14,455 bases of DNA, from contig DAOWEV010000017.1 of NCBI GenBank assembly GCA_030638325.1, positions 1-14,455 on the forward strand. Direction: 5' to 3'. Positions 8,026-13,506 of the stretch are shown piece by piece. This stretch comes from Bacteroidales bacterium (GTDB taxonomy: Bacteria > Bacteroidota > Bacteroidia > Bacteroidales > JAGOPY01). Positions within the stretch are counted from its first letter, which is position 1, and each line of letters begins with the position of its first letter. The notes below the pieces were generated by a model. That model worked only from the letters and a program-made list of their open reading frames with translations. It ran no database searches and had not been told where the DNA came from. The position numbers and the translations under genes were made by a program.

Positions 8026-8066
8026 CGAAGTTCATTCCACGATCCTGCAAACAGCTTTTCCTATGA
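8022..8066 (+). CDS. 14-codon mini-ORF bridging the STAS and cyclase genes
   Basis: Translates as MTKFIPRSCKQLFL. Its ATG overlaps the STAS stop codon as ATGA (8022-8025) and its own TGA overlaps the cyclase ATG as ATGA (8063-8066). The arrangement could let a terminating ribosome reinitiate twice and so couple translation across the gap. No homology is claimed, and chance is a real alternative for an ORF this short. Confidence 0.3.
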   Translation: MTKFIPRSCKQLFL

Positions 8067-8710
8067 CACATTATTTACATTATAAAGATCCGAATTCACC
8101 TGAGATGATCGGGCGGTTAAAGGAATTGCCTAAATGTCCCGGGGTTTGCTTTTTTATCGACCTCATAAACTCAACCAATATCAAATACAAAACAGAAGTG
8201 GTTGATTGGGGACGGAAATTGAATAATACTTTCAACTTTATTTCTTTTCTGAATGATTTTCCTGATAATGTTGTAAAAGGGATCGGGGATGAGATCATGC
8301 TTTATATTCCGGATGAAGAGCTGGGGAAGAAGTCTGTCTATAAGGATTATTTCAGTATTTTACTGGAACTGTATGCCACTCTCGATAATATTAAAAATTT
8401 CCCCGGCGATGATGACTTTTTAAAATGCAAAGTAGGAATACACTATTGTACGGACGTTTATAACATCTCTTTTTTTCAGGATGCCCATGATTATTATGGC
8501 AGGGATATTGACCTTACGGCCAGGCTGATGTCAAAAACAGTGGAAAACCGCATTGTGATGAGTGAAAAATTCTATCAGAAAGTAAAACATGATGTCTCAC
8601 AATATCCGGATGATCAGGGAAAACACGTTTTTGAAATGATCTCAGAAAAATATATCGAGGATTTTAAAGGGGTTCCAAAGTCGACAGAATTCCGGGTCAT
8701 CAACGTATAA
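8063..8710 (+). CDS. Class III adenylate/guanylate cyclase catalytic-domain protein
   Basis: A 215-residue protein that is essentially one class III nucleotidyl cyclase domain with no sensor domain or membrane segment. Visible landmarks: metal-binding Asp33 in CFFIDLINST; the second metal Asp76 in VVKGIGDEIM, with Lys72 at the place of the base-recognising lysine; VGIHYC (124-129); and DYYGRDIDLTARLMS (143-157). Aligned to the D-x-W-G-x-x-V-N-x-x-x-R motif, Asp143 fits the adenine-selecting Asp and Arg154 the transition-state Arg, but the usual Asn is Asp150. I infer a probable cAMP-forming enzyme or a degenerate nucleotide-binding regulator; the sequence cannot settle activity. Input is likely from the adjacent STAS protein or another partner. 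It is cytosolic. No terminator is evident after the stop. Confidence 0.82.
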   Translation: MTHYLHYKDPNSPEMIGRLKELPKCPGVCFFIDLINSTNIKYKTEVVDWGRKLNNTFNFISFLNDFPDNVVKGIGDEIMLYIPDEELGKKSVYKDYFSILLELYATLDNIKNFPGDDDFLKCKVGIHYCTDVYNISFFQDAHDYYGRDIDLTARLMSKTVENRIVMSEKFYQKVKHDVSQYPDDQGKHVFEMISEKYIEDFKGVPKSTEFRVINV

Positions 8711-8720
8711 TAATTGTAAT

Positions 8721-8980
8721 TATTTAGCTGTAATTTTGTGTGTTAAGTTTCTTGGAAAGCACTAAAATAGAATATCTAAATCCTAAACAATACCAAATGA
8801 CAAAAACACAAAATTCAAAACCGTATGCTCTGTTGAAAATCCTTTGTTTTGAACTTTGGTTATTTGAGTTTTGAATTTGTTTTCCCGATACCTATCGGGA
8901 TTAGGATTTGGAGCTTAGGATTTATTAAAAGAGGACATCGTATGATACTTAACACCTAAATAGTTACTAATAATTGTTAC
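8721..8980. repeat. Dispersed imperfect intergenic repeat, copy A
   Basis: Shares ordered blocks with copy B at 13161-13480: TATTTAGCT-R-TAA at the start, AAAGCACTAAA, an AAATG-W-CA-R-AAA-Y-ACAAAA block ending TCAAAAC, TTAGGATTT near the right side, and a closing CGTAT...AACACCT block. Left and right halves are partly complementary (CTAAATCCTAAACAA on the left, TTAGGATTT on the right). An 18-base perfect hairpin (8883-8900) interrupts the right half. Confidence 0.6.
8883..8900. repeat. Perfect short palindrome, TCCCGATA-CC-TATCGGGA
   Basis: Eight-base perfect stem with a two-base loop, sitting directly before TTAGGATTT in dispersed repeat copy A. I recall hairpins of the form TCCCGATA/TATCGGGA as frequent between genes in Bacteroidota. 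Confidence 0.75.
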
Positions 8981-8982
8981 AT

Positions 8983-9136
8983 TAATTAGTGTTTGTCCAT
9001 AATGTCCGATTTCTTCGTTACGCTTGCCTTTAAACCCAGTCATTTACAAAAGTAAACTCCTGATTTTAAAGGCTTCGCAAGCCTCGAACTCGAACATTCT
9101 GAACCAAACACTGACTTTATGGACAGACACTAATTA
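8983..9136. mobile_element. MITE-like palindromic element with 24-bp terminal inverted repeats, directly upstream of ppk1
   Basis: The ends 8983-9006 and 9113-9136 are inverted repeats matching at 22 of 24 bases; both begin with TAATTAGTGT when read inward. TAATTA is itself palindromic, so a TA-type target duplication, as made by IS630/mariner-like transposases, could be hidden in it. Inside, GCCTTTAAA (9026-9034) pairs with TTTAAAGGC (9065-9073), TTTAC-AAAA-GTAAA forms the tip (9043-9056), and GGCTT-CGC-AAGCC (9071-9083) is a side hairpin. The whole element could fold into one long imperfect stem. No gene is inside, so any movement would need a transposase from elsewhere. Confidence 0.7.
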
Positions 9137-9153
9137 GCAAGCATAACACGAAC

Positions 9154-11226
9154 ATGAGTCTATTGAAAGATAAAGAGCCTTTATTGATCAACCGCGAGAT
9201 CAGTTGGTTGCATTTTAATGAAAGGGTGCTACAGGAAGCAATAGACGAATCCACACCCTTGATCGAGAGAGTTAAGTTCCTCGGTATTTATTCCAATAAC
9301 CGGGATGAGTTTTTCCGGGTGCGCGTGGCTACATTGAACAGGATCGTTAAACTTGATAAGGAATCAGAGAAGAGTATTAAAAGCAGCGAGGTGCTGGATC
9401 AGATCCATGAGATCGTGGGTGAACAGGAGAAGAAATTTACCAAAGCATACCAGGACATTGTCAGGGAGCTGAATAAAAACGATATAATTCTTGTCAATGA
9501 GAAGCAGCTCACCAAAAAGCAAGGCTTTTTCGTTTATAATTTTTTCAGCGAGAAGATCAGGCCTAATCTTTTTCCGTTGATGTTTGATAATATTGAGAGC
9601 CTTGATTCCATGCGGGATGCTTCTATTTTCCTGGCCATCCACCTCACTAATTCGACAGATCCTGAGGCTGAGGATTTTGCCCTGATAAGGATCCCATCTG
9701 AAATAGTTGGGAGGGTCATTGTACTGCCATCCGAGGGTAAGAAACAATATTATATGTACCTCGATGATGTCGTCCGGCATTGCCTGAAAGATATTTTTGC
9801 GGTTTTCGGATTTGATATTTTCAATGCCTATACCATAAAATTTACACGGGATTCAGAGATTGATATTGATAATGATGTTTCCAAAAGCTTCCTTCAAAAG
9901 TTACGGGAAAGCATCAAAATGAGACAACGTGGTGAGCCGGTAAGATTTGTTTATGATGCAGCTATACCAGACCGGTTTTTAAAGAGGATCACAAAAAAAC
10001 TGGGGATCACAAAATTCGATAAGCTGAGAGGTGGTGGGAGGTACCATAACTTCAAGGATTTTATGGATTTTCCTAAGATAGGCAGCAAGGAACTCAGGTA
10101 CCCACCTGCAATGCCGCTTCCGCATAAGGAGCTGACCGGGACAACCAGGATCTTTGATGTGTTGATGCAAAAAGATATTATGCTGCATTACCCGTACCAG
10201 TCATTTCAGCATCTCATAGATTTTCTGAGAGAAGCCTCCATCGACCCTCATGTAAGGTCCATCAAAATGACTTTCTACAGGGCGGCCAGGCATTCTGCCG
10301 CGATGAATTCCCTCATCAACGCAGCCCGGAATGGCAAATACGTTACTGTTTTTATGGAGATCCAGGCCAGGTTTGATGAAGAGGCCAATATCTACTGGAC
10401 ACAGCGCCTGCAGGAAGAAGGAGTCAAGATCATCCAGACCATTCCCGGTTATAAGGTGCACTCTAAGCTTATTCTGATACGCAGAAGGGAAAACGGTGCC
10501 AATCAATTCTTTGCCAATATCAGTACCGGCAACTTCAATGAATCTACAGCTCGTGTATATGCTGATGACAGCCTGTTTACGGCCAATCCCGACATTTGCC
10601 AGGATGTTTATAACCTCTTTGATCTGATGGAATCCAAATTCATCTTTCCCACTTTCAATACCTTGATAGTGGCTCCTTTTGCCATTCGTGATTTCTTTAT
10701 GGAAAGACTCGATAAAGAAATTGAAAATGCCCGAGAGGGCAAGGAAGCCTGGGCCATTATCAAGTTGAATAGCCTGGTGGATAAGAAGATCGCCCGGAAA
10801 CTTTATCAGGCCAGCAGTGCCGGGGTGAAAATAGACCTTATCGCAAGAGGCATTTGCGTCATCAAACCAGGAGTGATAGGCCTTAGTGAGAATATTAATG
10901 CGATCAGCATCGTAGATAAATTCCTGGAGCATTCCAGGGTATATATCTTCTGTAACGGGGGCGATAACCTTTATTATACTTCCTCCGCCGATTGGATGCA
11001 GCGTAACTTCGATCATCGTGTTGAGGTGGTATGTCCCATTTTTGATAAAGATATCCGGAAAGAGCTGTGGGACATCGTTCAAATTCAACTTCAGGACGAT
11101 ACCAAGGCAAGACTGTTAGAACCTGACAAGCTGAACCAGTACAAAGAGAATACCTCCGGAAAAAAACACCGTGCCCAGTTCGAGATCTACGATTATTTTA
11201 AGAAGAAACTGGATGATGGGAAATAG
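9154..11226 (+). CDS. ppk1: Polyphosphate kinase 1
   Basis: Makes inorganic polyphosphate reversibly from the gamma-phosphate of ATP; usually membrane-peripheral. The 690-residue product has the normal length and all four PPK1 domains: N-terminal (about 1-105, starting LINREISWLHFNERVL), head (about 110-310), and two phospholipase-D-like C-terminal domains. The autophosphorylated histidine is His436 in PGYKVHSKLILI. His593 in FLEHSRVYIF fits the second essential histidine. FYRAARHSA (374-382), STGNFNE (457-463) and SSADWMQRNFDHR (610-622) are further family motifs. The ATG at 9154 fits the LINREISWL start of homologues. A MITE-like element ends 17 bases upstream and a DUF559 cassette begins about 30-90 bases downstream, so ppk1 is isolated by repeats on both sides. 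I expected a Ppx/GppA exopolyphosphatase gene nearby, and none is present in the window. Confidence 0.98.
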   Translation: MSLLKDKEPLLINREISWLHFNERVLQEAIDESTPLIERVKFLGIYSNNRDEFFRVRVATLNRIVKLDKESEKSIKSSEVLDQIHEIVGEQEKKFTKAYQDIVRELNKNDIILVNEKQLTKKQGFFVYNFFSEKIRPNLFPLMFDNIESLDSMRDASIFLAIHLTNSTDPEAEDFALIRIPSEIVGRVIVLPSEGKKQYYMYLDDVVRHCLKDIFAVFGFDIFNAYTIKFTRDSEIDIDNDVSKSFLQKLRESIKMRQRGEPVRFVYDAAIPDRFLKRITKKLGITKFDKLRGGGRYHNFKDFMDFPKIGSKELRYPPAMPLPHKELTGTTRIFDVLMQKDIMLHYPYQSFQHLIDFLREASIDPHVRSIKMTFYRAARHSAAMNSLINAARNGKYVTVFMEIQARFDEEANIYWTQRLQEEGVKIIQTIPGYKVHSKLILIRRRENGANQFFANISTGNFNESTARVYADDSLFTANPDICQDVYNLFDLMESKFIFPTFNTLIVAPFAIRDFFMERLDKEIENAREGKEAWAIIKLNSLVDKKIARKLYQASSAGVKIDLIARGICVIKPGVIGLSENINAISIVDKFLEHSRVYIFCNGGDNLYYTSSADWMQRNFDHRVEVVCPIFDKDIRKELWDIVQIQLQDDTKARLLEPDKLNQYKENTSGKKHRAQFEIYDYFKKKLDDGK

Positions 11227-11255
11227 GCATTGAGGCAGGATAAGTTTTTAGTTTT

Positions 11256-11281
11256 GGTTCTTCACAGAAATGCGTACTTTT
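11256..11281. repeat. Outer inverted repeat, left arm
   Basis: 26 bases starting GGTTCTTCACAG and ending GTACTTTT. The reverse complement of 11975-12000 matches it at 24 of 26 positions. The pair encloses the whole DUF559 cassette. The left arm begins 30 bases after the ppk1 stop. Confidence 0.85.
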
Positions 11282-11315
11282 ATTTGTTAATTAAGTTTTT
11301 AAGCAGGTTGTAATA

Positions 11316-11354
11316 CACCTCATCCCCTGGCCCCTTCTCCTCCAGGAGAAGGGG
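11316..11354. repeat. Inner terminal inverted repeat of the DUF559 cassette, left arm
   Basis: 39 bases, matching the reverse complement of 11832-11870 at 36 positions. It consists of a 15-base outer part (CACCTCATCCCCTGG) and a perfect hairpin: CCCCTTCTCCT, loop CC, AGGAGAAGGGG (11331-11354). Confidence 0.9.
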
Positions 11355-11394
11355 TATCCCGCTAATCGTAAACAATTTCACAAGACATTTAATT

Positions 11395-11859
11395 ATGGCT
11401 TTTCTCGGTAAAACATTTGATCACTTGTTGCACTTGGGGGCGGATGAAGATACTTTCAATACTGCAAGGAATTTAAGAGAGAACCTCACAAAACCTGAGA
11501 AAATACTATGGAATGAGTTGAAGAATAGAAAGTTACTTGGGCTAAAATTCCGAAGACAACACCCTTTGCATTTTTATATTGCTGATTTCTATTGTCATGA
11601 ACAACGTCTTGTCATTGAGGTTGATGGAGGTGTTCATCTGCCGGAACAACATAAAGAACATGATGAAAATCGTACTGCTGAATTAGAAAGATATGGAATC
11701 CGGGTAATCAGGTTTACAAATGACCAGGTTATTAATTCTATAGATGAAGTTAAACAAACAATTATCTCAGATTTGTACAAAACAATCCCTATTCTTAAGC
11801 GTCAAACCCTCCCCCTATCCCCACCCCCATCCCCCTTCTCCTGGAGGAGAAGGGGTTAG
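11395..11859 (+). CDS. DUF559 / Vsr-like endonuclease-domain protein
   Basis: A 154-residue stand-alone nuclease-fold protein of the DUF559 family, related to very-short-patch-repair endonucleases. The N-terminal helix motif LRENLTKPEKILWNELKNR (27-45) is followed by LGLKFRRQHPL (48-58). The catalytic core is FYIADFYC with Asp64, then IEVDGGVH with Glu75, Asp77 and His81; Arg93 and GIRVIRF (101-107) complete the PD-(D/E)XK-like pattern. All putative catalytic residues are present, so it is probably active on DNA, but the substrate is unknown. The tail from about residue 137 (LKRQTLPLSPPPSPFSWRRRG) is low-complexity and its last eight residues are read from the right inverted repeat, so the native protein probably once ended earlier. 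No methylase or mismatch-repair partner is next to it. Confidence 0.85.
   Translation: MAFLGKTFDHLLHLGADEDTFNTARNLRENLTKPEKILWNELKNRKLLGLKFRRQHPLHFYIADFYCHEQRLVIEVDGGVHLPEQHKEHDENRTAELERYGIRVIRFTNDQVINSIDEVKQTIISDLYKTIPILKRQTLPLSPPPSPFSWRRRG
11807..11828 (-). other. G-quadruplex motif on the minus strand
   Basis: The plus strand reads CCC-T-CCCCC-TAT-CCCC-A-CCCCC. The minus strand therefore has four G-runs of 5, 4, 5 and 3 with loops of 1, 3 and 1 bases, a tight match to the G4 consensus. It lies in the 3' end of the nuclease gene, three bases before the right inverted repeat hairpin. Confidence 0.6.
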
Positions 11860-11870
11860 GGGTTGAGGTG
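11832..11870. repeat. Inner terminal inverted repeat of the DUF559 cassette, right arm
   Basis: Hairpin CCCCTTCTCCT, loop GG, AGGAGAAGGGG (11832-11855), then TTAGGGGTTGAGGTG. It is the inverted copy of 11316-11354. The nuclease stop codon TAG (11857-11859) lies inside it. A 21-base piece of it (11848-11868) recurs at 11879-11899 with 19 identities. Confidence 0.9.
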
Positions 11871-11974
11871 TTTTGAAAAGAAGGGGTTAGGGGATGAGAT
11901 TGAAATAAAAAGGAGGATGCAATCTTATGTTTTATTATGACCTATTGTGTCTTCTAAGGTAAATAAATGGGGGG

Positions 11975-12000
11975 AAAAGTACGCATTTTTGTGATGAACC
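11975..12000. repeat. Outer inverted repeat, right arm
   Basis: Inverted copy of 11256-11281 (24 of 26 identical), reading AAAAGTACGCATTTTTGTGA then TGAACC. It ends 56 bases before the preferred start of the sigma factor gene. Confidence 0.85.
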
Positions 12001-12056
12001 ATTTTTTTTGCATTTTCCCTGTAATAAATAGATTGTTACATCGTCATAACTATAGA

Positions 12057-12569
12057 ATGACATCCGAAGAGTTTAAAATAGAAGTGTTGCCTTTGAAGAA
12101 TAAGCTTTTTCGTTTTGCAAGAAGGTTTATGGGAAAGATTGAGGAATCGGAAGATGTCGTTCAGGATGTGTTCATTAAGTTATGGTCTGACAAGGAAAAG
12201 ATCAAAGAATACCGAAGCCTTGAAGCTTTCGCCATGGTGATCACTAAAAATCTCTGTCTTGACAAATTAAAAGCTAAAAAGAACCGGGTGATCATTCAGG
12301 GATCACATGATGATGCAACGGAAGAGACGCCTTATACAACAACTGAAATGACAGACACCATGCAGCATGTACACAGACTGATTGCTGCACTGCCTGAGCA
12401 GCAACGGATGATCATCCATCTCAGGGATATTGAAGGAATGGACTTTGAAGAGATTGCCGGGGTTTTAAATATGGAAATGAATGCAATCAGGGTGAGCCTT
12501 TCACGGGCCAGAAGAAAAGTACGGGATGAACTCATAAAAATACAGCATTATGAATATTCGGGAAATTGA
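12057..12569 (+). CDS. ECF-type RNA polymerase sigma factor
   Basis: A 170-residue sigma-70 family factor with only regions 2 and 4, the ECF plan. Region 2 spans about 13-80: the core-binding and -10-reading helices include SEDVVQDVFIKLWSDK and FAMVITKNLCLDKLKAKKNR. Region 4 spans about 111-163: LPEQQRMIIHLRDIEGMDFEEIAGVL, then the recognition helix in MNAIRVSLSRARRKVRDEL. I start at the ATG at 12057. An in-frame ATG at 11967 would add 30 residues, but those codons pass through the outer inverted repeat and resemble no sigma N-terminus. The gene overlaps the next by 20 bases, which marks an operon with a membrane protein, the usual place of an anti-sigma factor. Its target promoters are not identifiable here. 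Confidence 0.92.
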   Translation: MTSEEFKIEVLPLKNKLFRFARRFMGKIEESEDVVQDVFIKLWSDKEKIKEYRSLEAFAMVITKNLCLDKLKAKKNRVIIQGSHDDATEETPYTTTEMTDTMQHVHRLIAALPEQQRMIIHLRDIEGMDFEEIAGVLNMEMNAIRVSLSRARRKVRDELIKIQHYEYSGN

Positions 12570-13116
12570 AAAATCACTTGAGAAGTATTTCAATGGGGAG
12601 ACTTCCCTATCCGAAGAAGAGACACTCATGGATTTCTTCTCCGGAGAAGATGTACCGGAGCACCTTAAGAGTATTGCTCCGCAGTTCCGTTATTATCAGG
12701 CTCAACAACAAATAGAAATGCAGGATGTGGAGTTTGATGAAAAAGTACTTGAACGGATTGATAAAGACCGGATCCTTATCTTCCCTTCGGGAAAACGAAG
12801 TAAAGTCCTCTGGATAGCAGGAGCTGCCGCCAGCATCCTGATCCTAATAGCGGTCTTTATGAAATTGAGCGTCTATTCTGATAAAATAATGGATACTTAT
12901 TCCGACCCTGCGATCGCATACCAGGAAGCCAGGAAGATTGTGCTTTTTGTGTCCGGTAAATATGCTAAAGGCACAGAACCATTGTCACAGATTGCAAAAT
13001 TTGATGAAGGAATGAAAGATATAAAACCACTTTCCAGATTTGATGAGGGCCTTCAGGAAGCATCCAAAATAAATAAATATAATAAAATAGAAGAAATCTT
13101 TGGTGAAACGTATTGA
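12550..13116 (+). CDS. Single-pass membrane protein, probable anti-sigma partner of the ECF factor
   Basis: A 188-residue protein with an acidic cytoplasmic N-terminal part (about 1-82), one membrane span (about 86-105, VLWIAGAAASILILIAVFMK) and an outer C-terminal part. The opening EKYFNGETSLSEEETLMDFFSGEDVPEHL resembles the start of small membrane proteins that follow ECF genes in Bacteroidota. No classic zinc-binding anti-sigma motif is visible. The C-terminal part repeats a short phrase, KFDEGMKDI and RFDEGLQEA (about 149-172). The gene overlaps the sigma gene by 20 bases in another frame, so translation is probably coupled. I infer that it holds the sigma factor at the membrane, from position and topology only. 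Confidence 0.7.
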   Translation: MNIREIEKSLEKYFNGETSLSEEETLMDFFSGEDVPEHLKSIAPQFRYYQAQQQIEMQDVEFDEKVLERIDKDRILIFPSGKRSKVLWIAGAAASILILIAVFMKLSVYSDKIMDTYSDPAIAYQEARKIVLFVSGKYAKGTEPLSQIAKFDEGMKDIKPLSRFDEGLQEASKINKYNKIEEIFGETY

Positions 13117-13160
13117 TGTAACATACATTATTCATACAGAGTTAAAAGCTGAAAGGTATT

Positions 13161-13480
13161 TATTTAGCTATAATTTGTTTGTTATGTATCTGATAAAGCA
13201 CTAAATCCGATCCGCCTGGGGCGGACCTAAACAAACTTAAATGTCAGAAATACAAAACTCAAAACAGTGTGATTGTAAGGAAAGAACTTTGTTGATGATC
13301 TGCTTACTGGTGCCTGGGTCAATAATAGTGAAGTCTAAAAAAATGAATACCACAACACAGTTTTAAACATTTGAAAATTTGGATTTTGTGATTGTTTAGG
13401 ATTTAGAAATTAGAACTTAGAGTTTAATATGAAAATAAACATAAGCATTCGTATAATAAATAACACCTATAATAATTAAA
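13161..13480. repeat. Dispersed imperfect intergenic repeat, copy B
   Basis: Same block order as copy A at 8721-8980 but longer in the middle. It starts TATTTAGCTATAATTTG, continues AAAGCACTAAATCC, then CCTAAACAAAC and an AAATGTCAGAAATACAAAAC block, and later has GTTTAGGATTTAGAA and CGTATAATAAATAACACCT. A palindrome (13211-13225) interrupts the left half. Confidence 0.6.
13211..13225. repeat. Short palindrome TCCGCC-TGG-GGCGGA
   Basis: Six-base perfect stem with a three-base loop. It splits the sequence CTAAATCC...CCTAAACAA in repeat copy B, at the place where copy A has an unbroken CTAAATCCTAAACAA. GC-rich in an A/T-rich repeat. Confidence 0.7.
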
Positions 13481-13506
13481 AATAAATTTATGTCTAATTA
13501 AAAAGT

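Larger units (their letters stand above)
8711..9153. other. Repeat-filled intergenic region upstream of ppk1
   Basis: No coding region is supported here. The left part (8721-8980) is one copy of a diverged dispersed repeat also present at 13161-13480. The right part (8983-9136) is a palindromic MITE-like element ending 17 bases before the ppk1 ATG. No TAnnTTTG box was found before ppk1. Confidence 0.8.
11316..11899. mobile_element. Repeat-bracketed DUF559 nuclease cassette (candidate mobile unit)
   Basis: One nuclease gene sits between 39-bp inverted repeats, with a further partial copy of the right end at 11879-11899. The nuclease gene runs into the right arm and uses a stop codon inside it. 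No transposase is present and no clear target duplication can be read at the ends. It may be a mobile unit in which the nuclease helps movement or maintenance, or a nuclease gene that has collected REP-like repeats. Confidence 0.55.
13117..13506. other. Intergenic region with dispersed repeat copy B
   Basis: No gene is supported. Most of it (about 13161-13480) is the second copy of the dispersed repeat found at 8721-8980. No TAnnTTTG box was seen before the DUF4252 gene. Confidence 0.75.

Noticed and set aside
10201..11088. Long open frame (295 codons) on the minus strand inside ppk1
   Set aside because: It is antisense to a fully conserved polyphosphate kinase and its product resembles no family; it is a codon-bias shadow.
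11227..11394. Intrinsic terminator for ppk1 formed by the hairpin at 11331-11354
   Set aside because: The stem is strong but is followed by TATCCC, not a T-tract, and it is explained as an arm of the inverted repeat; it could still hinder read-through.
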